From: Gammaproteobacteria bacterium
GTDB taxonomy: Bacteria > Pseudomonadota > Gammaproteobacteria > JAPPPA01
Direction: 5' to 3'
Assembly (NCBI GenBank): GCA_030425645.1
Contig: JAUHZK010000011.1
Coordinates: 23,702 to 87,701, forward strand
Length of the DNA stretch: 64,000 bases
Of this stretch, positions 1 to 9,257 are shown piece after piece (the stretch's first letter is position 1; every line of letters starts with the position of its first letter). The translations under genes were made by a program, and so were the position numbers. The notes beneath the pieces were generated by a model. It had not been told where the DNA came from. It ran no database searches and saw nothing but the letters and a program-made list of their open reading frames with translations.

Positions 1-143
1 AAATGCCAGAGTCCGAAGTCGGCTCCTCGCATTACCGTATTCTGTTCTTGGCCGGTTTAGTGCTGTTTATTTTCACCTTTATGTTTAACACCATAGCCGA
101 GCTTGTGCGTCAGCGACTGCGCGCCAAGTATTCGTCGCTTTAA
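1..143 (+). CDS. pstC: PstC phosphate permease, C-terminal end only
   Basis: The window opens inside this gene. An open frame read from base 3 runs to TAA at 141-143. The visible part has one hydrophobic span (RILFLAGLVLFIFTFMFN) and a basic tail ending AKYSSL, as at the C-terminus of PstC. PstC is one of the two inner-membrane permeases of the high-affinity phosphate ABC transporter PstSCAB. The identity rests on this tail plus the position 19 bp upstream of pstA; the first part of the gene lies outside the window. Confidence 0.85.
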   Translation, partial: MPESEVGSSHYRILFLAGLVLFIFTFMFNTIAELVRQRLRAKYSSL

Positions 144-162
144 GCCGGAGAAGGATTAAAAG

Positions 163-1851
163 ATGTCACAGAAGCCATCAGTAAAAACCTGGTTTGAAAG
201 CGGCTCTCCTTGGGTCTGGCTAAACGCCGGTGGTGTTGCCATTAGCGTAGTCTTGGTTGTCGGCCTGATTGGCCTGATTGCAGCGCGTGGCCTCGGCCAC
301 TTTTGGCCAGCGCCAGTATTTGAAGCGAGCTTTGTAAACCAACAAGGCCAGCAAGAGACCTTGATTGGCGAGATTCGCGGTTCTGAAGAAATTAAAGCGC
401 AACGCCTACGTGAAGCGGGTTTTAACCTGCCCGCCGACGGCCCTGAGACCTATACCCGCCACCAAGTGAAAACTGGTAACCGTGATTTGGTTGGTTTGGA
501 TTTCCGCTTTGCTTTGGAAAAAGAGATTGCCGGTCGTTATTACCCCGAGGATATCGTGGTATTGGAGCGTACCGAATGGGGTAGCTTTTACGGCTATTTG
601 GTCGAGGTTCGCGAAAATGGCACCGTGGTGGCCGGCGCAGATGATCCTAACCGTTTTCAGGTAATGCAAGAGCGGCTTGAGCGGGTGCTTGAGTTGCGTG
701 AGCAGAGCAAACATATCGAGAAGGTCGATATTGGTGCGGTCAACCATGGCCTAGAGCGCATTCGCTTAAAAACTCGCGGCTTAGAGTTAGACGGTAAAAC
801 CCCAGAAAATGCGCCTCAGGCTTTTGCACGGTTGGCTGAGCAACGTGCCGAGCTGGACGCAGACTACAAGGTTCTTGAAGAAGAGTTGGTCAAGCTCTAT
901 CACCAGCTTAATCGTGACTCGGTGTTAATGCGGGCAATGGATGGCCGTGAGGTTGAGATTGAGTTGTCGAAAGCGGTATTCGCGTTCCAACCCAATGCCT
1001 ATAGCCTGCTTGGCAAAATTGGCCACTACTTCGAAAAGATGTGGGAGTTTGTGGCAGACGAGCCGCGTGAAGCGAATACCGAAGGCGGTATTTTCCCAGC
1101 CATCTTCGGCACCATCATGATGGTGCTAGTGATGACAGTGCTGGTAACGCCATTTGGTGTGGTAGCGGCGTTGTACCTGCGTGAATATGCCTCGCAAGGC
1201 ACCATTACCCGCTTGATCCGCGTGGCGGTGAATAACCTTGCTGGTGTGCCATCGATTGTTTATGGCGTATTCGGCCTTGGCTTCTTTGTTTATTTCCTCG
1301 GTGGCAGCATTGATGCGCTGTTCTACCCAGAGGCGGCGCCGTCGCCGGTGTTTGGTACGCCGGGTTTGATGTGGGCCTCTTTAACGCTGGCACTACTGAC
1401 GCTGCCGGTAGTGATTGTGTCTACCGAAGAAGGCTTAGCACGTATTCCGAGTGCAGTACGTGAAGGCTCATTAGCTCTAGGTGCGACCCGTATTGAAACC
1501 CTGATGCGGGTAGTGATTCCAATGGCGAGCCCAGGCATTATGACCGGTCTTATTTTGGCGGTAGCACGGGCAGCTGGTGAGGTAGCCCCATTAATGCTGG
1601 TAGGTGTAGTGAAACTGGCGCCGAGCTTGCCATTAGACGGCAACTTCCCGTTCTTACACCTAGATCGCAAGTTTATGCACCTTGGCTTCCATATTTACGA
1701 CGTTGGCTTCCAAAGCCCTAACGTGGAAGCGGCAAGACCGTTGGTTTACGCCACCGCGTTCTTGTTAGTGTTACTGATTATTGGCTTGAACTTGGCCGCC
1801 GTTAGTATTCGTAACCGTTTGCGCGAAAAGTATCGCGCAATGGAAAACTAG
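163..1851 (+). CDS. pstA: PstA phosphate ABC transporter permease, long form
   Basis: This is the second inner-membrane permease of the PstSCAB phosphate importer. The 562-residue protein is the long form found in Pseudomonas-like bacteria. It has an N-terminal transmembrane helix (about residues 17-42), then a soluble periplasmic insert of roughly 250 residues (DUF3333 type), then the usual permease core. The core contains the EAA loop that docks on PstB, around residues 434-455 (EGSLALGATRIETLMRVVIP). A final helix near residue 540 ends in a basic tail. A GGAGAAGGA-type ribosome site lies just before the ATG. It sits between pstC and pstB and is likely co-transcribed with them under PhoB; the operon promoter is outside the window. 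Confidence 0.95.
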   Translation: MSQKPSVKTWFESGSPWVWLNAGGVAISVVLVVGLIGLIAARGLGHFWPAPVFEASFVNQQGQQETLIGEIRGSEEIKAQRLREAGFNLPADGPETYTRHQVKTGNRDLVGLDFRFALEKEIAGRYYPEDIVVLERTEWGSFYGYLVEVRENGTVVAGADDPNRFQVMQERLERVLELREQSKHIEKVDIGAVNHGLERIRLKTRGLELDGKTPENAPQAFARLAEQRAELDADYKVLEEELVKLYHQLNRDSVLMRAMDGREVEIELSKAVFAFQPNAYSLLGKIGHYFEKMWEFVADEPREANTEGGIFPAIFGTIMMVLVMTVLVTPFGVVAALYLREYASQGTITRLIRVAVNNLAGVPSIVYGVFGLGFFVYFLGGSIDALFYPEAAPSPVFGTPGLMWASLTLALLTLPVVIVSTEEGLARIPSAVREGSLALGATRIETLMRVVIPMASPGIMTGLILAVARAAGEVAPLMLVGVVKLAPSLPLDGNFPFLHLDRKFMHLGFHIYDVGFQSPNVEAARPLVYATAFLLVLLIIGLNLAAVSIRNRLREKYRAMEN

Positions 1852-1910
1852 GCCTAAAGGCCAACTAGAAAGAATTATTTTTTAGCCCACACGACCAAAA
1901 GAGAAAGCGA

Positions 1911-2726
1911 ATGAGCGAAGTGGACTTTGATGTTTTAGAGCGCAACGTACAGCGCAACAAGATTTCTGAAGAAGAAATTGCCATGCAAGTGCGTGATTTC
2001 CGCCTGTTTTACGGCGAGAAAGAAGCACTTAAGGGTATTAATCTGGATATCCCTAAAAACAAGGTAACGGCCTTTATTGGACCGTCTGGTTGCGGTAAAT
2101 CTACCTTGCTGCGTTGCTTTAACCGCATGAACGACCTGGTTGATAGCGTCAGCATTAAGGGCGAGATGACTCTTTATGGTGAAGACATCTATCGCAAGGG
2201 CCTAGATGTGGTGGATCTGCGCCGTCGCGTGGGCATGGTATTTCAGAAACCAAACCCGTTTCCAAAAAGCATTTACGAAAATGTGGCTTACGGCCTGCGT
2301 ATTCAGGGCATGAATAACCGCCGCAAGTTGGATGAGATTGTTGAGCGTTCACTTAAGCGCGCCGCACTTTGGGACGAAGTGAAAGATCGCTTGGATGACA
2401 ACGCTTTCGGTTTGTCAGGTGGTCAGCAGCAACGTTTGGTGATTGCGCGTGCGGTAGCAGTAGAGCCTGAAGTGCTGCTATTGGATGAGCCTTGCTCGGC
2501 ACTGGATCCGATCTCGACTTTAAAAATTGAAGAGTTGATTCACGAGCTACGTGAGGATTTCACTATCGTGATCGTGACGCACAATATGCAGCAGGCTGCT
2601 CGTGTCTCTGACTACACCGCCTTTATGTACTTGGGCGATTTGATCGAGTTTGATGACACCGACACCTTGTTCACCAAGCCAAGCAATAAACAAACAGAAG
2701 ACTACATCACTGGCCGCTTCGGCTAA
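1911..2726 (+). CDS. pstB: PstB phosphate ABC transporter ATPase
   Basis: This is the cytoplasmic ATPase that powers phosphate import through PstC/PstA. It has 271 residues, the normal family length. Walker [10 protein letters not shown] lies near residues 57-65, the ABC signature LSGGQQQR near 169-176, Walker B VLLLDEP near 187-193 and the switch histidine in IVTHNMQQA near 222. The C-terminus [10 protein letters not shown] is typical of PstB. It follows pstA by 59 bp and precedes phoU by 21 bp, in the usual pst operon order. Confidence 0.97.
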   Translation: MSEVDFDVLERNVQRNKISEEEIAMQVRDFRLFYGEKEALKGINLDIPKNKVTAFIGPSGCGKSTLLRCFNRMNDLVDSVSIKGEMTLYGEDIYRKGLDVVDLRRRVGMVFQKPNPFPKSIYENVAYGLRIQGMNNRRKLDEIVERSLKRAALWDEVKDRLDDNAFGLSGGQQQRLVIARAVAVEPEVLLLDEPCSALDPISTLKIEELIHELREDFTIVIVTHNMQQAARVSDYTAFMYLGDLIEFDDTDTLFTKPSNKQTEDYITGRFG

Positions 2727-2747
2727 TAGGGATTAGGAGACAAGAAC

Positions 2748-3467
2748 ATGGCCATGGATAAAAAACATTTAAGCGAACATATTTCCAGCCAATTTAACGA
2801 CGAGATCGAAAGTATTCGTGAACGCGTATTGGCAATGGGTGGTTTGGTTGAAGAGCAACTCGCTAATGCAGTAACGGCGCTGGTTGATAGCAAGGGTGAA
2901 CTAGGGCAAGAGGTTGCTAAAGCCGATTACCGGGTTAACGCTGCTGAAGTCAGCATTGACGAAGAATGTAATTTAATTTTGGCACGGCGCCAGCCAGCTG
3001 CTACTGATTTACGTTTGATCGTAGCGATTATTAAAACTATTACCGACCTTGAGCGTATCGGTGATGAAGCCAAAAAGATTGCCAAAATGGCGGTTAAACT
3101 TTCAGAGCAAGACCGTCCGGCAACCGGCTACCGTGAGGTAGCGCATTTGGGCGAGGCCGTTTCTCGTAGTCTTAACGGCGCGCTAGACGCTTTCGCGCGG
3201 ATGGATGCTAAAGCAGCGGTAGAAGTTGTGCAGCGAGATATGGAAATTGACCGCGAATACGAAGCGGTTATGCGCCAGTGCATCACTTTTATGATGGAAG
3301 ACCCGCGCACCATTAAACGCGTTATGGATCTAGTCTGGGCAGTTCGTTCGATGGAAAGGGTTGGCGACCACGCGGCCAACTTAGCTGAGTACGTGATTTA
3401 CCTAGTTGAGGGTAAAGATGTACGTCATATTAAAGCTGAGGAACTTTCTGACAAACTGTTTGACTAA
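2748..3467 (+). CDS. phoU: PhoU phosphate-signalling regulator
   Basis: PhoU links the Pst transporter to the PhoR/PhoB two-component system and represses the Pho regulon when phosphate is plentiful. The 239-residue protein is all-helical with two PhoU repeats. Each carries the metal-binding E/D-rich helix, seen as TDLERIGDEAKKIAKMA (first repeat, about residues 98-114) and MERVGDHAANLAEYV (second repeat, about 202-216). The start is preceded by a TAGGAGAC ribosome site. It is the last gene of the pst operon, followed by a strong terminator. Confidence 0.96.
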   Translation: MAMDKKHLSEHISSQFNDEIESIRERVLAMGGLVEEQLANAVTALVDSKGELGQEVAKADYRVNAAEVSIDEECNLILARRQPAATDLRLIVAIIKTITDLERIGDEAKKIAKMAVKLSEQDRPATGYREVAHLGEAVSRSLNGALDAFARMDAKAAVEVVQRDMEIDREYEAVMRQCITFMMEDPRTIKRVMDLVWAVRSMERVGDHAANLAEYVIYLVEGKDVRHIKAEELSDKLFD

Positions 3468-3516
3468 CCTTACGAGCTTGCTTAAAGCGAGCTTCTCCTA
3501 AGGTATAGAGCATTCA

Positions 3517-3545
3517 GGGCGAGATTTATTCTCGCCCTTTTTTTT
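3517..3545 (+). terminator. Rho-independent terminator of pst-phoU operon
   Basis: GGGCGAG and CTCGCCC pair across the seven-base loop ATTTATT, followed by an eight-T run at 3538-3545. A second, weaker hairpin (AGCTTGC/GCGAGCT inside CCTTA/TAAGG, 3468-3503) lies directly between the phoU stop and this terminator. Confidence 0.9.
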
Positions 3546-3546
3546 G

Positions 3547-3564
3547 CCGTCATTAAAGCGTCAT
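3547..3564 (+). promoter_or_regulatory. Pho box (PhoB operator) upstream of ugpQ-like gene
   Basis: CCGTCAT-TAAA-GCGTCAT is two direct 7-mers spaced 11 bp start to start with an A/T spacer. This matches the PhoB consensus CTGTCAT-N4-CTGTCAT at 6 of 7 and 5 of 7 positions. A -10-like TAGACT lies at 3576-3581, 11 bp after the box, the spacing seen at PhoB-activated promoters where the box replaces the -35. The box starts one base after the T-run of the phoU terminator and 46 bp before the start codon at 3610. Identification is by eye. Confidence 0.72.
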
Positions 3565-3609
3565 CTGCGCGCCACTAGACTGCAATATCGCCTACTTACG
3601 ATAGGCGCT

Positions 3610-4440
3610 ATGAAATTACCTGCATCTATCCGCAGTTGGGCTTCTTGGCCGAGCACAGCAACCGTGCCAACAGGCTACGATCCGATCGTTTTATCAGCTC
3701 GCCGCCCTACGGTGGGTTTGCCACGGCCGCTGGTGATCGGTCACCGCGCGGCGCGTGGTTTGGCGCCGGAGAACACTCTGTTAGCGGTACGCGAGGCTTT
3801 GGCGGCTGGCGTCGATATGATCGAGATTGATGTTTGGCATATTGATGGTGAATTGGTGGTGATGCACGACCAGCGTGTTGACCGAACCACCAACGGTGTC
3901 GGCTATGTGCAAGATTTCAGTCTGCACGATCTGCGTATGTTAGATGCGGGTTACGGACAACGCGTACCGTTGTTGGAGGAGGTCATTGAGCTAGTTGATG
4001 GCCGCTGCAGTATCAATATTGAGTTGAAAGGCCCGGACTGTGCTGATGCGGCGGTTGAGGCCGTTAATGCGGCATTGCGCACCGCGCGCTGGCAGCGCGA
4101 GCAGTTTTTGCTTTCGTCTTTTGATCATGAGCAGCTAGCGCGTGTGCGTCAGCTAGATCAATATATCCGCACGGGTTTGTTGTTGGCTGGGGTGCCCTAT
4201 GATTTAGCTAGCTACGCGCAACAGCTCGGTGTTAGCTCGGTGCACTTTAGTGTTGACCTAGTACGCCCTGAATGGATAGCTACGGTCCAGGGCTTAGGAC
4301 TATGGGCCTTCGCCTATACCGTAAATGACCATTGTGATTTGGCATGGCTACAGTCTATGAACATAGACGGCGTATTTGCCGATTATCCAGACGATATCTT
4401 GGCCCAGCTAGCCGCCACGGCAGTGCCGCGTGTGGCTTAA
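3610..4440 (+). CDS. ugpQ: Glycerophosphodiester phosphodiesterase
   Basis: This enzyme hydrolyses glycerophosphodiesters to an alcohol and glycerol-3-phosphate, recovering phosphate and glycerol from phospholipid debris. The GDPD TIM-barrel signatures are present: HRAARGLAPENT near residue 45, MIEIDVWHI with the metal-binding E and D near 72-80, and MHDQRVDRTTNG with the catalytic His near 88. The start at 3610 (MKLPAS) gives 276 residues. An in-frame start at 3544 would place the Pho box inside the coding region, so I prefer 3610. No signal peptide is evident, so it is probably cytoplasmic like E. coli UgpQ. The Pho box and the pst-phoU neighbours suggest phosphate-starvation control. Confidence 0.88.
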   Translation: MKLPASIRSWASWPSTATVPTGYDPIVLSARRPTVGLPRPLVIGHRAARGLAPENTLLAVREALAAGVDMIEIDVWHIDGELVVMHDQRVDRTTNGVGYVQDFSLHDLRMLDAGYGQRVPLLEEVIELVDGRCSINIELKGPDCADAAVEAVNAALRTARWQREQFLLSSFDHEQLARVRQLDQYIRTGLLLAGVPYDLASYAQQLGVSSVHFSVDLVRPEWIATVQGLGLWAFAYTVNDHCDLAWLQSMNIDGVFADYPDDILAQLAATAVPRVA

Positions 4441-4469
4441 GGCGCTTGCCTTAAGTCGTCTGCACCAAG

Positions 4470-5873
4470 TTAGAAGAACAAACTAAGCGTCAGTCGCACG
4501 CTGTCTTCATGTTCGGCTATATTGATCGGGTCATCGGCGCCAACATCTGACACAAACCGTGTCTCTAAGCCCAGTAGCGTGCTGTCTGATAGGCGCTGTG
4601 TGGCTTCTAACGAGTAGATCTTGCTGCCGTGGTTGCGATCAACAATCACGCCACCCAACATTTGTGTATCAGCAGTGTTATTGAGACCAATGCGGCTGCC
4701 GATAAAAACATCGTCATCAAATGTTGCGATAAAACGATCATCTTCAGCGCGCTCGTCATATAAGTATTCAGCCACAATGCTTACGTCGGCATCGCTGCCA
4801 AAAATCGCTGAAAACGTGTATTCAAGGCCAACATCGGCAATTAAGAAATGTTCCCCTAGTTGCTGGCGCGACACGGCTTCGAGTTTGAATGCGGCGGGGC
4901 CAACGGTGTATTGCAAGTCAATACCAATTTGTTCTGATTGGTCGTAGAAGGGAACTAGGCTGACTTGGCTAAGAATTTCCTGTTCCAAAGCGGTTTGCTG
5001 GTCAGCAGAGCTTTCCGCTAGACCAAGCAGGGCAAGGGTGTCATTGACTACTAGTAATAGTGCTGGCGGCGCGCTAGGAATGCCAGATTCAAGATCGCAG
5101 TTTGGCGTATCTAGACTACTGCCATCCGCATTGGCTCGGCTGGTGCCGCTGCGGTAGCAGGGCTCTAGCCGTGGCGCGCGCGCGGTGCCTTTGAACCAGC
5201 TTAGGCCGATATCGACGGGGCCAAGGTAGTGCTTCCAGCGCAGGGCGTAATCAACGTGTTTATTGCCATCCGGGTGTTCAAATTGTTCGTCTTCTTCGTA
5301 AACCGCGACGGGTAATTGCGGGCGCGCGTTATCTGCGTTGAATTCACGGCTACGGAAATAGGGTAAGGCGTAAGCGGAGAAGTCGCCAAAGGGGCTATAC
5401 CATTTGAATGCCACCATCGGCTGGCCGAGTTTGTCTTCGCCATCAATGTTTTCGACAAAGTCGTCTTGGTTCACCACATCGACAATGTGTTGTGCCTCGG
5501 TTACGCCCCAGAAGACTCGCCCAATGCCGGCTTGTATTTCAACGCTGTTAAGAACTAGCGTCAGTAGTGCTTCTCGCACATCCGCGTGCGTGCGGTTTTC
5601 ATCGCGCTCATCTTCACGTGCAAATAACTTAAGATCAAAAAGGTGATAGCGGCTAGACCAGCTGCGTCCGACGGTAACGGCCAATGAAGAATTAGCGTGG
5701 TAATCAGCTTCTGGGTTTTCGTTATTAGGGTTGTCACTTGGGTACCAGGTGAACTCTGGCTCAAGTGTGCTTTCCCAATCGCTGGCGACTAGCGGGCTAT
5801 GCCATGTGACGCATAGCAATAAGCCGCTAAGCAGCAGTAATCGTCCGTAGTTAAACGAATATATGTTCTTCAT
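4470..5873 (-). CDS. Putative outer-membrane beta-barrel protein, function unknown
   Basis: The product has about 467 residues from the ATG at 5873, chosen for its AAGGGA ribosome site. An upstream in-frame start exists at 5903. A signal peptide (MKNIYSFNYGRLLLLSGLLL, then a short stretch ending VAS) is followed by alternating polar and hydrophobic strands rich in aromatic residues. The chain ends in SLFF, the terminal-Phe signal used for outer-membrane assembly. Part of the early barrel (GRVFWGVTEAQHIVDVVNQ) resembles DUF1302-type porin-like proteins, but I cannot assign a family. Two cysteines (near PCYRSG and PNCDLE) may close an external loop. It converges on the Pho-regulated ugpQ gene; a nutrient-uptake role is only a guess. 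Confidence 0.6.
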   Translation of the reverse strand: MKNIYSFNYGRLLLLSGLLLCVTWHSPLVASDWESTLEPEFTWYPSDNPNNENPEADYHANSSLAVTVGRSWSSRYHLFDLKLFAREDERDENRTHADVREALLTLVLNSVEIQAGIGRVFWGVTEAQHIVDVVNQDDFVENIDGEDKLGQPMVAFKWYSPFGDFSAYALPYFRSREFNADNARPQLPVAVYEEDEQFEHPDGNKHVDYALRWKHYLGPVDIGLSWFKGTARAPRLEPCYRSGTSRANADGSSLDTPNCDLESGIPSAPPALLLVVNDTLALLGLAESSADQQTALEQEILSQVSLVPFYDQSEQIGIDLQYTVGPAAFKLEAVSRQQLGEHFLIADVGLEYTFSAIFGSDADVSIVAEYLYDERAEDDRFIATFDDDVFIGSRIGLNNTADTQMLGGVIVDRNHGSKIYSLEATQRLSDSTLLGLETRFVSDVGADDPINIAEHEDSVRLTLSLFF

Positions 5874-5953
5874 TGTGATCCCTTGCTGCGTCGCTTTTGG
5901 CATCTTGCGTATAGCGACGGCTGTTTTTGCCCAGTTCTAGCTTTGCCCTAGCC

Positions 5954-8719
5954 TTAGGCTAGGGTGTCTAGCTGAGCCATCTGTTCTTGTAGTTGCTGAA
6001 TGGTTTGTTCGGCCTCGGCCAAAATCCCTTTTTCTTTAGCAACTACGGCTTCAGGTGCATTGGCGACGAATTTCTCGTTACCGAGTTTTGCTTGCTTTTG
6101 CTGTGCTAGTTTTTGCGCTTTCTCAAGCTGCTTGCCTAGTCGTTCCAGCTCGGCTTGCACGTCAATCAAGCCAGCCATTGGTACCAAAATTTTCATTTGG
6201 CCGAGTAGGGCAACTGCTGACTGCGGTGCGTCGGCGCTATTGTCTAGCAACTGGATACTTTCCACCTTGGCTAGTTTGTCTAACAAATCGCGATGCAGGG
6301 TCAAACGGGCCTGATCGTCAGCGCTGGCATTTTGGATTAGCAGCGGTAGCGGTTTGCTTGGCGCAATATCCATTTCGCCGCGGATTTGGCGTAGGCCAAG
6401 AATAAATGCCTTGACCCATTCAATTTCGGTTTCGGCACTGTCGTTGACCTTGCTGTCGTCGGCTTGCGGCCACGCTTGGAGCATGATGGTATCGCCTGAC
6501 TTGCCTGCTAGTGGTGCCACCGTTTCCCAAATAGATTCGGTAATAAATGGCATCAGCGGATGCAGCATGCGTAGCGTTGCTTCTAATACACGTACTAGAG
6601 TGCGGCGAGTGCCGGCTTTAGCGGCCTCACTGGCATTGTCGTTCTGTAGTACGGCTTTGGTCAGCTCTAGGTACCAATCGCAGTACTCGTTCCAAACGAA
6701 CTCGTAGCAGGTCTTAGCGGCCAAATCGAAGCGGTAGTCACCAAAGTTACGGTGCACTTCGGCTTCGGCGCGTTGTAGGCGGCTGATAATCCAGTTGTCG
6801 GCGGTAGACAGCTCTACTTCATCTGCATTGCAGTCTTGGCCTTCGCATTGCATCAATACATAGCGTGAGGCATTCCAAATCTTGTTGCAGAAGTTGCGAT
6901 AGCCATCAATACGGCCAAGGTCGAAACGAATGTCGCGGCCTGGCGTGGCCAAGGCGGCAAAGGTAAAGCGCAGGGCGTCGGTACCGTAGGCGTTAATGCC
7001 GTCTGGGAACTCCTTACGTGTGGCTTTTTCGATTTTGGCGGCTTTTTGCGGCTGCATCATGCCCTTGGTGCGTTTGGCCACCAATGATTCCAAATCAATG
7101 CCGTCGATGAGGTCGATAGGGTCAAGCACATTGCCCTTCGACTTCGACATTTTCTGGCCTTCGCCATCGCGTACTAATGCGTGTACATAGACTTCTTTGA
7201 ACGGTACTTCGCCGTCCATAAACTTCATGCCCATCATGATCATGCGGGCAACCCAGAAGAAGATAATGTCGAAGCCGGTAACCAGCACGCTAGTCGGGTA
7301 GAACTTTTCAAGCTCAGGCGTTTTCTCTGGCCAGCCTAGGGTTGAGAACGGCCATAGTGCCGAGCTAAACCAAGTGTCGAGTACGTCTTCGTCTTGCGTC
7401 AGTTCAATATCGCCAAGGTTATGCTTAGCGCGTACAGCCGCCTCGTCTTCGCCTACGTAAACATTGCCGTCAGCGTCATACCAAGCCGGAATACGATGGC
7501 CCCACCAAATCTGGCGGCTAATGCACCAGTCTTCGATATTGCGCATCCATTCGAAGTAAGTCTTTGACCAGTTTTCGGGCACGAATTTAATTTTGCCGGT
7601 TTCAACCGCTTCAATGGCTGGCTTAGCTAGCGGTTCGGCGCGTACAAACCATTGGTCGGTCATGTACGGTTCGATAACCGCATTGGTACGGTCGCCGCGT
7701 GGCACCATTAACTTGTGCGGTTTGATGTTGCCTAGGCAGCCTTCGGCGTCTAAATCAGCCACGATTTGCTTACGCGCTTCGTAGCGGTCTAGGCCTTGGT
7801 ATTTTTCAGGTGCGTTGTCGTTAATGGCGGCAACATCGGTGAGGATATTGATAACTGGTAAGTCGTGACGCTTACCCATTTGGTTATCGTTAAAGTCGTG
7901 CGCCGGGGTGATTTTTACCACGCCGGTACCGAACTCCATGTCCACATAGTCGTCGGCAATGACAGGGATTTCACGACCAACCAAGGGTAGGGTCACGGTC
8001 TTGCCGATCATGTCGGCATAACGTTCGTCTTTTGGATTTACCGCTACAGCGGTATCGCCCAACATAGTTTCTGGGCGAGTGGTCGCTACCGTAAGCCTGC
8101 CGCTACCATCGGTAAGCGGGTAGTGGAATTCCCACAGGAAGCCGTCTTCTTCCTCAGAAATTACTTCAAGGTCAGAAACGGCGGTTTCGAGTACTGGGTC
8201 CCAGTTAACGAGGCGCTTGCCGCGATAGATCAGGTCTTCTTCGTAAAGTTTTACGAAAACCTCTTGTACGGCGTCAGACAGGCCTTCGTCCATGGTGAAG
8301 CGCTCGCGTTGCCAATCAACCGAAGCACCCATGCGGCGTAGTTGTTTGCAGATGGTGCCGCCAGATTCGGCTTTCCAATCCCAAACTTTGTCTATAAAGG
8401 CTTCGCGACCTAAATCATGGCGGGTTTTGCCGTCGGCGTTGAGTTGGCGTTCAACCACCATTTGCGTGGCAATACCGGCGTGATCGGTGCCCGGCTGCCA
8501 AAGGGTGTCTTTGCCTTGCATGCGCTGCCAACGAATCAAGGCATCCATAATGGTGTCTTGGAAAGCGTGGCCCATATGCAAGCTGCCGGTGACATTCGGC
8601 GGCGGAATCATGATGCAGTACTCATCGTCGCTCTTGCTGGTGGCGGCGAAATGGTTTTGGTCTTCCCAGTTTTGGTAAATACCAGACTCGATGCTTTTCG
8701 GGTCGTAAGTCTTCTGCAT
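5954..8719 (-). CDS. valS: Valyl-tRNA synthetase
   Basis: ValS charges tRNA-Val with valine and edits misactivated threonine. It is a class I synthetase of about 921 residues. The HIGH-type motif appears as [10 protein letters not shown] near residue 42 and KMSKS within [10 protein letters not shown] near 523. The connective-peptide editing domain lies between them, and a C-terminal coiled-coil arm begins around 860 ([20 protein letters not shown]). I chose the ATG at 8719 ([11 protein letters not shown]) because it aligns with the known N-terminus; an in-frame start at 8785 would add 22 unlikely residues. No strong ribosome site is visible. It is the last gene of a pepA-holC-valS run. Confidence 0.95.
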   Translation of the reverse strand: MQKTYDPKSIESGIYQNWEDQNHFAATSKSDDEYCIMIPPPNVTGSLHMGHAFQDTIMDALIRWQRMQGKDTLWQPGTDHAGIATQMVVERQLNADGKTRHDLGREAFIDKVWDWKAESGGTICKQLRRMGASVDWQRERFTMDEGLSDAVQEVFVKLYEEDLIYRGKRLVNWDPVLETAVSDLEVISEEEDGFLWEFHYPLTDGSGRLTVATTRPETMLGDTAVAVNPKDERYADMIGKTVTLPLVGREIPVIADDYVDMEFGTGVVKITPAHDFNDNQMGKRHDLPVINILTDVAAINDNAPEKYQGLDRYEARKQIVADLDAEGCLGNIKPHKLMVPRGDRTNAVIEPYMTDQWFVRAEPLAKPAIEAVETGKIKFVPENWSKTYFEWMRNIEDWCISRQIWWGHRIPAWYDADGNVYVGEDEAAVRAKHNLGDIELTQDEDVLDTWFSSALWPFSTLGWPEKTPELEKFYPTSVLVTGFDIIFFWVARMIMMGMKFMDGEVPFKEVYVHALVRDGEGQKMSKSKGNVLDPIDLIDGIDLESLVAKRTKGMMQPQKAAKIEKATRKEFPDGINAYGTDALRFTFAALATPGRDIRFDLGRIDGYRNFCNKIWNASRYVLMQCEGQDCNADEVELSTADNWIISRLQRAEAEVHRNFGDYRFDLAAKTCYEFVWNEYCDWYLELTKAVLQNDNASEAAKAGTRRTLVRVLEATLRMLHPLMPFITESIWETVAPLAGKSGDTIMLQAWPQADDSKVNDSAETEIEWVKAFILGLRQIRGEMDIAPSKPLPLLIQNASADDQARLTLHRDLLDKLAKVESIQLLDNSADAPQSAVALLGQMKILVPMAGLIDVQAELERLGKQLEKAQKLAQQKQAKLGNEKFVANAPEAVVAKEKGILAEAEQTIQQLQEQMAQLDTLA

Positions 8720-8816
8720 GATGTTTTGGTCGCTTAATGTAGGCGTATGTTGCAATGCGCAAAAATAGCTTGCCATTATAGGCAAACTGCGGCCAAGGTT
8801 TTAGTGCTGAAAGCCT

Positions 8817-9248
8817 CTAGGCTTCAAAAATTTGATGATCTTCGACGCGATAACCGCGGTCGTGGAACCATTGGGCTTGTTGTTGCAGTTGCTCGGCTTG
8901 TTGCGAGTGAATTTCAGCGTAGCGTTCAAAGCGGCTGAATGGCGTCAGGCGTTGCTCCCCTAGATTGAGCAGCAGGCTATTGCGAACCATTTTTAACATG
9001 GTGCTATTGGATGTGGCGGCAAGCGCCTCAGCGGCGTCTACGCAGACCGCGATAGCGCCAGACTGCGGTGTTAGCTGCGGTTCTAAGTCGTAACGATTGA
9101 GTGCTTGGATGAGGGCCGTTTGCTTCTGCTGATCTTCGCAGTGAACAACCACGGTGAAGTTCAAAGCCCGCACTTTACGAATAAGGCGTGCACTAAAAGC
9201 GGAGGCGTCAACGGCCTCCGCTAATAAATACCGAGTTACAGGTGTCAC
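8817..9248 (-). CDS. holC: DNA polymerase III chi subunit
   Basis: HolC is part of the clamp-loader complex of the replicative polymerase and contacts single-strand binding protein. The 143-residue protein matches family length. It opens with RYLLAEAVDASAFSARLIRK and contains the conserved C-terminal segment GYRVEDHQIF near its end. The start codon is GTG. It lies 9 bp after pepA and just before valS, the usual order in gammaproteobacteria, so it is probably translated from the pepA transcript. Confidence 0.9.
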   Translation of the reverse strand: MTPVTRYLLAEAVDASAFSARLIRKVRALNFTVVVHCEDQQKQTALIQALNRYDLEPQLTPQSGAIAVCVDAAEALAATSNSTMLKMVRNSLLLNLGEQRLTPFSRFERYAEIHSQQAEQLQQQAQWFHDRGYRVEDHQIFEA

Positions 9249-9257
9249 GTGCTGCGC

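Noticed and set aside
3544..3609. Upstream extension of the GDPD gene
   Set aside because: It would place the Pho box and the -10 inside coding sequence; the start at 3610 fits the family length.
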